Shown here: in pieces, positions 22,784 to 31,393 of the stretch | Layout: each line of letters begins with the position of its first letter | Position numbering within the stretch: position 1 is the stretch's first letter | Assembly (NCBI GenBank): GCA_007751255.1 | Contig: CP036296.1 | Coordinates: forward strand, 3,534,001-3,598,000 | DNA: 64,000 bases | Direction: 5' to 3' | Origin: Engelhardtia mirabilis | GTDB lineage: Bacteria; Planctomycetota; UBA1135; GCA-002686595 | Program-made: the position numbers and the translations under genes | Notes under the pieces: model-generated | Databases searched by the model: none | What the model was told of the DNA's origin: nothing | What the model saw: only the letters and a program-made list of their open reading frames with translations

Positions 22784-25294
22784 ATGACTTTGAACTCGTC
22801 CTTCAGGTGCCCGCTGGTTCCGCTTCTGCTCGCGTCATGGGCTGCACCGAGCGCCATCGCGAGTGGCGGCAGCTCGATTGAGGCCGTCGACGCAACCGCC
22901 TCCAGGGTGATGGTCCGATCAACCAGCGTCGGGGCGCTGAGCGGCTTCGTCGAGAACCTCGGCCAGGCCCATCCCGACGCGCGCTACACCGTCCGACAGG
23001 GACCGGTACAGGGCTGGATCACCGAGCGCGGGCTGGCCCTGGTCCTTCCGCCCGAAGGTCCATCGGGAAGTGCCTGCGCGCTGCACCTGGAGTTCGTGGG
23101 CGCAGCGACGCATGCCGTCGAGGCCCAGGAGCTGGTGCCCGGTCGCGCGCACTTCATGCGAGGCGGACGAGAGACGGTGCTCGGGGCGCAGACCGCAACC
23201 AAGGTGGTCCTGCGCGACGTACTCCCGGGCCTGGACGTGCTTTGGACCCAGAGCGCTGGGGAACTCGAGTACGACATGTTGCTCGCGCCGGAGCTGGCCG
23301 CGAGTTCGATCGCCCTGACGGTCGACGGGGCCACGGCGTTGTCGCTGATGGATCCGCGTACCCTCATCGTGACGACCGCGGCTGGAACCCTGCGGCAGAC
23401 CCTGCCCGCCGCCTGGGAGCTCGAGCCGGATGGAACTCGAAGGCCACTGGAGGCACGCTTCGTCCTTCCGGGCGACGGAACGGTGAGTTTCGCGCTCGAC
23501 GGTCGCACACCGGGTCGTGCGGCGGTGATCGATCCAGTCCTGCACTATGCGACCTACGTCGGTGGCGCCGGACCCGACCTCGCCCTGGACGTGGCCAGTG
23601 ACGGCTTCGGGCGCATCTACGTGACCGGCGCGGCCGGCGCGGCCGACTTCCCCACCACGGCGGGTGTCGTCGACGACCTTCTGGTGAACGACGAAGCCTT
23701 CGTGATCTGTCTCGCGCCGGACGGTGCGTCCGTGATCTGGTCCACCTTCCTCGGGGGCATCGGCGATGACGTGGGGCGAGCCCTGGACGTGAGCGAGGAC
23801 GGCAGCCTGGTCTGGGTGGCGGGCTCGTCCCGCAGCTCCGACTTCCCCCTGCCTGCGGCCGCGCTCGATCCCACCAAGGGCGACTTCGACGATGGCTTCG
23901 TCGCGCGGCTCAGCGGCGAGGGCACGGTGCTGGACTGGGGGACCTTCCTGGGAGGAGCGGGGCACGACCGCATCGAAGACCTGGCGCGCACGGTCTCCGG
24001 GGACGTCATCGTGGCCGGGACCACGGATTCGCCCAACTTCCCGGCGACCGCGGGCGTCGGGCAGACGTCGCCGCAGGGTGGCGAGGACGCGTTCCTCTCC
24101 AAGCTGAGCGCCGCCGGCGACGCGCTGATCTGGTCGACCTACTTCGGCGGCGCTCTCGACGACGGTGGTCACGCCTTGGCGGTGGCGGCGAACGACCAGG
24201 TGTTCTTGGCCGGCACGACCTCGTCCTCGGATCTGCCTACGAGCGGCACTGCGTTCCAACCCACGCGCGCGGGCAGCGAGGACGGCTTCGTGGCACGCTT
24301 CACCACGACCGCTTCGACGATTCTGTTCGGGACCTATCTCGGGGGCAGCGGCGAGGAGCAGGTGCGTGCCTTGACCCTGGGCGTCGGCGGCGAAGTCCTG
24401 GTCGCCGGTCGCACGGGATCCTTCGACTTCCCGACCACGGCGGGTGCCTTCCAAGCCGGTCCGCAGGGCGACGACGACGGCTTCGTCGCGGCCCTCAGCG
24501 CGACCGGATCGACCCTGCTGCGCTCGACCCGCGTCGGCGGCAGCGGCGCGGACGAGATCCACGGGCTGACCACCGAGCCATCCGGCGTGCTGCACGTCGT
24601 GGGCGCGACGGCATCCTCCAACTTCCCCGTGACGCCAAGCGCGCTGCAGCCGTCGAACGGCGGCGCCTTCGACCAATTCGTGGCCACTCTGGCAGGAGAC
24701 CTCACGGGCAGCAGCTACGCGAGCTACTTCGGCGGACCCGGGGACGACTGGGCTTCGGCCGTGGCCTACCACCCGTTCACCGGTCGCGTCACCGTGGCCG
24801 GCCAGGCTCTCGACGGCGCGCCGACCAGCGACGGCGCCCTTGCCGGGAGCGCAGCGGGGGCTTCCGCCGACGTGACGATCCTGTCGCTCGGATCGGGCGT
24901 CTGTCCGACCGCCCCCCAGGCCATGTTGCTCGGCGCGCCCTGCGGCACCGCGACGCTCGAGCTTTCGACGCCGCAACTGGGCACCTACGTCGAGTTCTCG
25001 GTCAGCGCAGCGCCGCCCCTGTCCCTCGGCTCGCTCAACTCGAGTCCGCCCGCGCTGTTTCCATTGCCGATCGAAGGCGGCTGCGTTCTGTGGCTCGACC
25101 TGGGCTCACTCTCGACCTTGGCCTACTTCCTGACCGACGAGAACGGGGCGTGGACGGCCTCGGTGCCGTTGGCCCACGACCTCCCCATCTGCGGTGCCCA
25201 GGCTGCCTATCAAGCCGTGGTCATCGACATCGCCGGCGGTCCGCTCAGCTTCGGACAGGTCACCAATGCCGTGCAAGTGACCTTCGGGGGCTGA
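22784..25294 (+). CDS. Secreted SBBP seven-repeat beta-propeller protein 1
   Basis: 836 residues. A signal peptide (1-26, ending SAIAS) is followed by a DUF7948-like N-terminal domain (about 45-255, beginning GFVENLGQ). Seven SBBP-type repeats fill about 255-680, each with a YxGGxxxD start ([56 protein letters not shown]). A Cys-bracketed C-terminal module of about 130 residues ends [11 protein letters not shown] and TFGG. Extracellular or cell-surface location is inferred; function unknown. The next gene is a full-length paralogue. Confidence 0.9.
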   Translation: MTLNSSFRCPLVPLLLASWAAPSAIASGGSSIEAVDATASRVMVRSTSVGALSGFVENLGQAHPDARYTVRQGPVQGWITERGLALVLPPEGPSGSACALHLEFVGAATHAVEAQELVPGRAHFMRGGRETVLGAQTATKVVLRDVLPGLDVLWTQSAGELEYDMLLAPELAASSIALTVDGATALSLMDPRTLIVTTAAGTLRQTLPAAWELEPDGTRRPLEARFVLPGDGTVSFALDGRTPGRAAVIDPVLHYATYVGGAGPDLALDVASDGFGRIYVTGAAGAADFPTTAGVVDDLLVNDEAFVICLAPDGASVIWSTFLGGIGDDVGRALDVSEDGSLVWVAGSSRSSDFPLPAAALDPTKGDFDDGFVARLSGEGTVLDWGTFLGGAGHDRIEDLARTVSGDVIVAGTTDSPNFPATAGVGQTSPQGGEDAFLSKLSAAGDALIWSTYFGGALDDGGHALAVAANDQVFLAGTTSSSDLPTSGTAFQPTRAGSEDGFVARFTTTASTILFGTYLGGSGEEQVRALTLGVGGEVLVAGRTGSFDFPTTAGAFQAGPQGDDDGFVAALSATGSTLLRSTRVGGSGADEIHGLTTEPSGVLHVVGATASSNFPVTPSALQPSNGGAFDQFVATLAGDLTGSSYASYFGGPGDDWASAVAYHPFTGRVTVAGQALDGAPTSDGALAGSAAGASADVTILSLGSGVCPTAPQAMLLGAPCGTATLELSTPQLGTYVEFSVSAAPPLSLGSLNSSPPALFPLPIEGGCVLWLDLGSLSTLAYFLTDENGAWTASVPLAHDLPICGAQAAYQAVVIDIAGGPLSFGQVTNAVQVTFGG

Positions 25295-25469
25295 CGGACC
25301 TTGGCGAAGGGGGCGGGAGTCGAGAGGGAACCAGACCGTGGGGGCGATCGTCGCAATCGACACCCCGTCCGGGATCGGCCCGCTTAGGATCCTGCATTCC
25401 TCGACGAGGGCACGGGACGACCATCGCGGTCCGCCCCCGCCCCCCCACTCCCCGCCCAGGAGCCCCCCA

Positions 25470-27953
25470 ATGGGAATCCAGTCCGCCCTAGCTAGCTCGC
25501 GCTCGTTCACCCTCGTCGTCGTGGCCTCCATCGGCCTGCCGGCCCTGGCCCAGGCCCAGACCGTCGCCGAGTCCGCCAGTCGACTCGCACGCCTCCCCGG
25601 CGGATTCGTCGAGAACCGCGGGCAGGAACCGGATGCGGTGCGCTTCCACGGACGGCAAGGGAGGCTGCACCTGTGGGCCACCGAGGCTGGCCTGACGCTG
25701 GGCCTGCCTGCCGTGGATCAGGCGGGCCGCGATACCGCGCTGGAGCTTCACTTCGGCGCAGGACAGGCTCGCTCGATCGAAGGCCGAGCGCCCCTCGACG
25801 GTCCGAGTCACTTCCTGCGTGCTGGTGAGGAGTCCGTGGTCGGGGCCGTGAACTTCGCCGAGGTGCTCTACCGCGAGCTGGCGCCCGGACTCGACCTGCG
25901 CCTCAAGCAGACCGACGGCGCGATCGAGTACGACCTCGAGCTCGCGCCAGGCGCGACCCTCGACGGGTTCTCGATCGAGATCGCGGGCGCGTCGGGTGTG
26001 CACCTGGTCGCACCGGACGAGTTGCGGATCGAGACCCCGGCGGGCCCCCTGATCCAACGTATCCCGGCCGCATGGCAGGTTCGCTCAGATGGTGAGCGCG
26101 AGGCCCTCTCGGGCCGCTTCGTGCTCCAGGGCGACGACCGTGTGGGATTCGCCCTCGAGGGGCGCGATCCCTCACTCGCGGCGGTCCTGGACCCGGTGCT
26201 GGGCTTCGCGGGCTACATCGGCGGTTCGGCCTGCGACTTCGTGCAGGACGTTGCCCTGGATTCCCTGCACCGCTCCTTCGTCGTCGGCATCAGCCAATCG
26301 GCCGACTTCCCCACCAGTCCTGGGGTCATCGACACCACCTGGCTCAATGACGAGGCCTTCCTCGCCAGCTTCGACCCGAGCGGCACCAACCTGCGCTTCG
26401 CGACGTTCCTGGGCGGCAGCGGCGACGACGTGGCCCACGGCCTCGATATCGACCTGCTCGGTGAGCGGGTCTGGATCGTGGGCGAGACCGAGTCGGCCGA
26501 CTTCCCGGTGACCCCCGGCGCCTTCGACATCGTCAAGGGCGACTTCGAGGACGCCTTCGTCGCGCGCGTCAGCGCGGACGGAACACTGCTCGACTGGGCC
26601 ACCTTCCTGGGCGGCAACAACAGCGACCGCGCCGTGGCGATCACCGTGGAAGCCACGGGCCGCAGCTACCTGGTCGGGACGACTTCCTCGACGGACTTCC
26701 CCGTCACCCCCGGAGTGGGTCAGCCAGGTCCCGCCGGGGGCTCGGATGCCTTCGTGGCCAAGCTGTCCGCCTCCGGCGCGAGCCTGCTCGTGTCGACCTA
26801 CTTCGGCGGCTCGAACGCCGACGAGGGCACGGGCGTCGTGACCGGCTTCGGCGGTGAGCTGATCGTCGCGGGCACCACCCGCTCCGACGACATCCCGACC
26901 TCCGTCGCCGCCGTCCAGCCCGCCCGTGCGGGCGGCGACGACGGCTTCATCGCACGTCTTTCGGCCAACGGCGGGTCCCTGGTGTACGGCACCTACCTCG
27001 GCGGCAGCGGTGACGATCGCATCGCGAGCATCGCCACCTGGCCGGCCCAGACCATCTACGCCGTGGGCGTGACCGAGTCGGCTGACTTCCCGACCACGGT
27101 GGGAGCCCTGTTCACGTCGCCCCAGGGACTGGACGACGCCTTCGTCAGCGTGATCAGTGCCGACGGCAGCGGCTTCGTGCACTCGACCTACCTGGGCGGC
27201 AGCGGCAACGACGCGGCGACGGATGTGGCTCTCGACCCGGTCGGCACCACCTACGTGGTCGGAACCACGACCTCGCCCGACCTGCCGGTCACCGGTGACG
27301 CCTTCCAGTCGACCCTGGCCGGCGGCTCGGACATCTTCCACTTCATCGTGGCCTCGGACGGGACGGCGATCGACTTCGGGACCTACTACGGCGGTGCCCA
27401 GGACGACTCCGGTCACGGCATCGACCACGACGACTTCACCGGGTCGGCTTGCTTCGGCGGCCACGTCCTGGACGGGGTGCCCTCGAGCCCGGGAGTCTGG
27501 GACCCGAGCTTCAACGGCGGCTCCGGAGACGGGTTCCTGGTCTGCTACTCGCCCCTGCCCTGCCCCACCACGGCCCTGTCGGTCAACTTGGGCAGCCCCT
27601 GTTCGTCCGCGACCCTGACCGTGCCGCCCCTGGTCCAGGGCAGCTACATCACCCTGACCATCACCGGCGCGCCGCCGAATGCCTCGGGCCTGCTCTACAC
27701 CAGCCTCGCGGGCTCGCCGCCCTTGCTCTGGGAGGGGCTCTGCGACATCTGGATCAACATCTTCAGCGCCAACCCCTTCGCGCCGGTGTTCACCGACGCC
27801 AGCGGCAACTGGAGCCTGTTCATCGGGCTACCCAACGACGCCCCTCGGTGCGACCAGAAGGTCACCTTCCAGGCGCTCGTGCTCGATATCGCCGGCGGCC
27901 CCCTGTCCTTTGGTCAGCTCACGAACGGAGTCGAGTGCACCTTCGGGAGCTGA
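25470..27953 (+). CDS. Secreted SBBP seven-repeat beta-propeller protein 2
   Basis: 827 residues, same architecture as its upstream neighbour: signal peptide (1-29, ending LAQAQ), N-terminal domain starting GGFVENRGQ, and seven repeats (YIGGSACD, FLGGSGDD, FLGGNNSD, YFGGSNAD, YLGGSGDD, YLGGSGND, YYGGAQDD). The C-terminal module has two Cys (CPTT, GSPCSS) and ends [11 protein letters not shown] / TFGS. The ATG at 25470 is chosen at the signal peptide. The two genes look like an old tandem duplication: structure is conserved while sequence has diverged. Function unknown. Confidence 0.9.
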   Translation: MGIQSALASSRSFTLVVVASIGLPALAQAQTVAESASRLARLPGGFVENRGQEPDAVRFHGRQGRLHLWATEAGLTLGLPAVDQAGRDTALELHFGAGQARSIEGRAPLDGPSHFLRAGEESVVGAVNFAEVLYRELAPGLDLRLKQTDGAIEYDLELAPGATLDGFSIEIAGASGVHLVAPDELRIETPAGPLIQRIPAAWQVRSDGEREALSGRFVLQGDDRVGFALEGRDPSLAAVLDPVLGFAGYIGGSACDFVQDVALDSLHRSFVVGISQSADFPTSPGVIDTTWLNDEAFLASFDPSGTNLRFATFLGGSGDDVAHGLDIDLLGERVWIVGETESADFPVTPGAFDIVKGDFEDAFVARVSADGTLLDWATFLGGNNSDRAVAITVEATGRSYLVGTTSSTDFPVTPGVGQPGPAGGSDAFVAKLSASGASLLVSTYFGGSNADEGTGVVTGFGGELIVAGTTRSDDIPTSVAAVQPARAGGDDGFIARLSANGGSLVYGTYLGGSGDDRIASIATWPAQTIYAVGVTESADFPTTVGALFTSPQGLDDAFVSVISADGSGFVHSTYLGGSGNDAATDVALDPVGTTYVVGTTTSPDLPVTGDAFQSTLAGGSDIFHFIVASDGTAIDFGTYYGGAQDDSGHGIDHDDFTGSACFGGHVLDGVPSSPGVWDPSFNGGSGDGFLVCYSPLPCPTTALSVNLGSPCSSATLTVPPLVQGSYITLTITGAPPNASGLLYTSLAGSPPLLWEGLCDIWINIFSANPFAPVFTDASGNWSLFIGLPNDAPRCDQKVTFQALVLDIAGGPLSFGQLTNGVECTFGS

Positions 27954-28022
27954 CCAGGCTCGGCCGATGAACTCCCCGGCTCAGGTCCGTCCCGGCCTTG
28001 GTTCGACTCCGTACGACCGACC

Positions 28023-28184
28023 ATGAAGGTGCTCCTCAATCTGCTGCCCGCCGCCGTGCTCATCGCGGGGTTGGTGCTGCGCGCCACCGGCTGCTGAGGC
28101 GACACGCGTTCCATGCTCGGTACGGGCATGATCCTGGCCGGCGCCGCCGGCCTCGCGTGGCGCTCGTCCGTCTCGTGGAGCTGA
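28023..28184 (+). CDS. Putative small membrane selenoprotein (in-frame UGA at 28095-28097)
   Basis: Read through the TGA at 28095-28097, the frame gives 53 residues: a hydrophobic helix (residues 2-22), a polar turn TGC-Sec-GDTRS with Sec at residue 25, and a second hydrophobic helix (about 30-44). Of the 52 sense codons, 49 end in G or C (23 of 24 before the TGA, 26 of 28 after it), so both sides look equally coding in the same frame. A hairpin with a GGTAC loop follows the TGA at bacterial SECIS distance. No family is recognised. The rival reading is a chance 24-codon ORF. No clear ribosome site is seen. Confidence 0.55.
28112..28130 (+). promoter_or_regulatory. Candidate SECIS hairpin of the small selenoprotein
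   Basis: CATGCTC (28112-28118) pairs with GGGCATG (28124-28130), including one G-T wobble, closing the 5-base loop GGTAC. Exactly 21 bases lie between the TGA and the loop. Bacterial SECIS elements lie inside the coding sequence just 3' of the UGA with G at the start of the apical loop, which this fits. Confidence 0.5.
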
Positions 28185-28236
28185 ACTCGGACCTCCATAT
28201 GGGGGTCCGAGGACGCTGACCTGACGTGAGCGGTCC

Positions 28237-28272
28237 CCGCCGGGTCCAGCCCGACCCGCTGAGTCCCGGCGG
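28237..28272 (+). terminator. Possible terminator hairpin
   Basis: CCGCCGGG (28237-28244) and CCCGGCGG (28265-28272) form an 8-base perfect stem with a 20-base loop, 52 bases after the small selenoprotein stop. It could end that transcript or attenuate reading into the peroxiredoxin gene. In such GC-rich DNA the pairing could also be incidental. Confidence 0.35.
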
Positions 28273-28478
28273 ATGACCTCGGGGCCGGTGCCATCGCCGG
28301 CCGGTGCCGCCCCCCCCCAGCTCCCGCGACGCGATCCGTCCGCAGGAGCCGGCAGTCGACGGTGTGGACGCTGGCCCTGGGCCCGGGCGATACCTAAGGT
28401 CTGGCCATGGATTTGCGTCGCTGGCTCGGCGTCGGCCGCACCGCGGCGCGACGGCTCATGAAGAGTGAAGGACCCACC

Positions 28479-28925
28479 ATGCCCACCATCGGCGCTCCGG
28501 CTCCCGAGTTCGACCTTCCCACCCACTCCGGCCAGCGCATGCGACTGGCGGACCTGCGCGGCAAGCGCGTGGTCCTGTGGTTCTACCCCAAGGCTGACAC
28601 ACCTGGGTGAACGCTGCAGGGCAAGGGCTTCCGTGATCGAAGCCCTGACTTTGAAGCCGCCGGCATCCAGGTGCTCGGCATCTCCTTCGACACCCCCGCC
28701 GAGAACGCTGCCTTCGCCGAGAAGTTCGGATTCCCCTACCCGCTGCTCTCCGACGAGACCCGAGAAGTGGGTCTGGCCTACGGAGCCTGTGACAGCAAGG
28801 GCGACGGCTATCCCCGCAGACTGACCTTCGTGATCGACGCCGACGGGCTGCTGATCGAATCGATCGAGACCAAGGACCCGGCCGGTCAGGCCGACGACTT
28901 GGCGGCCCGCATGATCGGAAGCTGA
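28479..28925 (+). CDS. Selenocysteine-containing peroxiredoxin (BCP/PrxQ family), UGA at 28608-28610
   Basis: 148 residues when the in-frame TGA is read as selenocysteine; the usual BCP length. The active-site segment reads FYPKADTPG-Sec-T, so Sec44 replaces the peroxidatic Cys of TPGCT, and FRD then LGISFDT, EKFGFPYPLLSD and AYGACD continue without any break in homology or frame. It reduces peroxides. The Cys usually found five residues after the catalytic residue is Lys here (TLQGKG), so it is not a classical atypical 2-Cys enzyme; the only Cys is in YGACD. Start: ATG 28479 with GAAGGA at 28467-28472; the frame is open from 28407. Confidence 0.88.
28624..28646 (+). promoter_or_regulatory. 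SECIS hairpin of the peroxiredoxin
   Basis: AGGGCTTC (28624-28631) pairs perfectly with GAAGCCCT (28639-28646) around the 7-base loop CGTGATC. The loop starts after 21 bases 3' of the TGA at 28608-28610, the same distance as in the small selenoprotein upstream, and carries a GT at positions 2-3. Position and shape fit a bacterial SECIS element read by SelB. Confidence 0.7.
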
Positions 28926-29046
28926 TCCAGCAACCCCGCGACCGCACCTCCGCGTCGGCAACTCCGCGACCATCACTTCCACCTGGCCCCCCCACCCGGC
29001 CCCCCAACCAGGCTCCTGGCTCGACCCCCAACTCCGGGCACGACTC

Positions 29047-29075
29047 GCCGCCGGCCTCTCGCCGGGGCCGGCGGC
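29047..29075. terminator. GC-rich hairpin between peroxiredoxin and methyltransferase genes
   Basis: GCCGCCGGCC (29047-29056) and GGCCGGCGGC (29066-29075) form a 10-base perfect stem with a 9-base loop. It lies 121 bases after the peroxiredoxin stop and 23 bases before the methyltransferase start, so it could be a terminator or could influence translation of the next gene. Confidence 0.45.
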
Positions 29076-29098
29076 GCCGGAGCAAGTCCTCGCTCGAC

Positions 29099-29725
29099 AT
29101 GGCGGCGTCCGAGGTCCCCGACAACACGCACGACGACCCGATGTCGACCGTTCCCCAGTTCTTCGCTCACCACCGGCTACTTCTGAGCCGCGCCTTCGCC
29201 GTCCTTCTGGGTGTCTACATCCTGTTCGGGCCGCCGCCGCCCACCTTCGCACCCTGGGTAGCGAGCCTCTCCGGGCTGACTGGATTGGCACTGCTGGCCA
29301 TCGCGGCGTTCGGGCGCGTCTGGTGTCTGACCTTCATCGCCGGCAAGAAGAACGTCGAGGTCGTGAAGTCGGGTCCCTACTCGATGGTCCGCAACCCGCT
29401 CTACGTATTCAGCTTCGTGGGGGCGATCGGCTTCGGGCTGGCGATCGAGGACCCGCTGCTGACCTTTACGATCGCGGCCGCCTTCACGATCTACTACTAC
29501 TTCGTGGTCAGAAGCGAAGAGGCCTACCTGCTCGCCAACCAAGGCGAGTCCTACCAGCGCTACTTCGACTCGACCCCGCGCTGGATCCCCAGACCCAGCC
29601 TCTACACCGAGCCCGACTCGGTCGAGATCGACCCGCGCCGCATGCGCCGCGGAATCCTCGACGCGATGTGGTTCATCTGGGCCTACTTCCTGCACGAGAT
29701 CCTCGAAGCGATCCAGCGGGCCTGA
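29099..29725 (+). CDS. Isoprenylcysteine carboxyl methyltransferase (ICMT)-like membrane protein
   Basis: 208 residues. Hydrophobic helices lie near 33-50, 55-75 and 115-145. The conserved block VKSGPYSMVRNPLY, followed later by RSEEAYL and YQRYFDSTPRWIP, is that of the ICMT/PEMT family of membrane SAM-dependent methyltransferases. The bacterial substrate is unknown; phospholipids or small molecules are possible. ATG 29141 is an alternative start. It follows the peroxiredoxin on the same strand, but a hairpin separates them, so co-transcription is uncertain. Confidence 0.85.
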   Translation: MAASEVPDNTHDDPMSTVPQFFAHHRLLLSRAFAVLLGVYILFGPPPPTFAPWVASLSGLTGLALLAIAAFGRVWCLTFIAGKKNVEVVKSGPYSMVRNPLYVFSFVGAIGFGLAIEDPLLTFTIAAAFTIYYYFVVRSEEAYLLANQGESYQRYFDSTPRWIPRPSLYTEPDSVEIDPRRMRRGILDAMWFIWAYFLHEILEAIQRA

Positions 29726-29765
29726 CGGCGCCGGCGACGGGGTCCGGGGCAGCGGCGGGCACGAC

Positions 29766-31385
29766 CTAACGTGACGGCCCGCGCAACCTGATCGTCTGCG
29801 CCTCGGGGACGGCTTCGACCACGAACGACTCGTCCCCCAAGTAGGCCCGATGGCCGTTCGGCCCGCCCGCCTGACGCCAGACGACGGTCCACTCGCCCGG
29901 GGCGCTGAGGTGCCCCCGAAAGCCTTCGTCCGTCCGCTCCAGCGAATCGACCCGGGGATCGTCGAAGGTGGAGAGGTCGGTTCGGACTGCCTCGGCCACC
30001 AGGTCGAACTGCTCGAGCACGCTGCGGGGCAGGCGCAGGACGACTTCACCCCCGGGCTCCATCCGTACCGTAGTCGGTCGATCCACGCCTTCGACGCGGG
30101 TGCGAAAGCAGCCCGGGACCCAGATCTCCGCGTCCACGCGGACGCCGCCGGCGAGGGGGCTTTGGGCCAACAGCGGATCCGATCCGAAGCGGGTCTCCCA
30201 GTAGCGGCGGGCCACCGTTCCCTCGTGCTCGATCGCGCTCTCGAGGTGGGCCAAGCCCTCGCTGGCCGGGGAGCCGTCGGGCAGGCGAACCTCGATCGGC
30301 AAGGGAACGAAGCGCGCCTTCGAGGAGAGTTCGAACAGTCGCTCGTCCTGGGTCAGCTTGCCGCGCCTCAACTCGACGTCCGCGAAGGTCAAGATCGGCG
30401 CGCCGACGAAGCTGCTCCAGAGCTCGGCCCGCACGGTCCCGGCGTAGTCGACGTCCATGCGTACATCGCTGATGTCGAACAGCGTCTCGGTGGCGAGCAG
30501 GTCCCCCTTCGGCCCGCGAAGTTCCAGTCGCCATTCGGGTTCGGTCTGGGGCGCAGGGGTCTGGGAGCCGAGCTTGAAGCCGATCACGACGTCCGACAGA
30601 TCGAGGTCGGCGCCGGCAGGCCGCGGCAGCTTCGCGTTCCGACTCAGCGCGAGGTAGGCGGGGCTCAGCAACTCGAACACGCGGGGCCGTCCGCCGATCT
30701 CTACGTCCGGCAGAACGCGCGCGACCTGATGGGTCTCGAGGAAGTCACCGACCAACGGATCGAGATCGAGATCCGGCACGAGTAGTCGCCAACGCTGGTC
30801 TCCTGCGGGCCGAGCCCCGCGCAGCTCGAACTGGCCTCCCGCGCCCACCTCGGCGCGCCCGACCATCCAAAGCACAGGTCCCGCTAGCTCCCACGATTGC
30901 GGGGGTTCGAGCTCGATCGCGAGGACGAGCCCACGCTCGGCCAGGGGAGCCGTGCCCTCGTCGGTCACCAGGCGGCCGGAGCACAGCTCGGGCCAAGGCC
31001 TCAACTCCACCCGACCCAGGTCGACGACTGACGATCCGTCCGCGTCAGGGAGTTCGATCAGTGTGCCTAGCCCCCCTTCCAACGGATCGCCGATCAGCAA
31101 CTGTTCGGGGACCTGATTCTGGACGAACTGTCCCCGCACGAGCAGCTCGACGGAGCCGTCGCGTTCGGTTCGCACGCGGGTGGCCCTCCTGATCCGCAGC
31201 CCGGCGGTGCAGGTGGTGAACTGCAATCGCTCGCGCCCGATCGGCTCACCGGAGGGATCGACCAGCACCATGGAGTAGGTCCAATCGATCTGGCGTGCAC
31301 TTGCGCCCCCTGCGATCGCGGCACTCGAGCCGCGGGGACAGACTGCGGACAATGCCAAGAGCGACACGAGGACTCGGACGGCCAC
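29766..31385 (-). CDS. Unknown secreted protein
   Basis: 539 residues from a GTG at 31385, chosen because it begins a signal peptide (VLVSLLALSAVC, cleavage about residue 24) and is preceded by TTGAGGGG. The rest is beta-rich with many Leu/Val-Glu alternations, without recognised catalytic motifs or obvious repeats; parts resemble carboxypeptidase-regulatory-like beta-sandwich domains (ELRGARPAGDQRW, VRLPDGSPASEGLA). It sits 8 bases downstream of the aldehyde dehydrogenase gene and may share its transcript. No function is proposed. Confidence 0.7.
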   Translation of the reverse strand: MAVRVLVSLLALSAVCPRGSSAAIAGGASARQIDWTYSMVLVDPSGEPIGRERLQFTTCTAGLRIRRATRVRTERDGSVELLVRGQFVQNQVPEQLLIGDPLEGGLGTLIELPDADGSSVVDLGRVELRPWPELCSGRLVTDEGTAPLAERGLVLAIELEPPQSWELAGPVLWMVGRAEVGAGGQFELRGARPAGDQRWRLLVPDLDLDPLVGDFLETHQVARVLPDVEIGGRPRVFELLSPAYLALSRNAKLPRPAGADLDLSDVVIGFKLGSQTPAPQTEPEWRLELRGPKGDLLATETLFDISDVRMDVDYAGTVRAELWSSFVGAPILTFADVELRRGKLTQDERLFELSSKARFVPLPIEVRLPDGSPASEGLAHLESAIEHEGTVARRYWETRFGSDPLLAQSPLAGGVRVDAEIWVPGCFRTRVEGVDRPTTVRMEPGGEVVLRLPRSVLEQFDLVAEAVRTDLSTFDDPRVDSLERTDEGFRGHLSAPGEWTVVWRQAGGPNGHRAYLGDESFVVEAVPEAQTIRLRGPSR

Positions 31386-31393
31386 GAGCCCCC

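Noticed and set aside
28000-28025. GGTTCGACTCC resembling a tRNA T-arm
   Set aside because: The flanking bases do not form a T stem or acceptor stem.
27967-28026. 19-codon frame overlapping the small selenoprotein start (ATGA)
   Set aside because: Too short, with no recognisable features or ribosome site; the overlap is likely chance.
28479-28925. Peroxiredoxin as a pseudogene broken by a nonsense mutation
   Set aside because: The TGA is precisely at the catalytic Cys codon (TGC/TGT to TGA), nothing else is damaged, and a SECIS-like hairpin is correctly placed.
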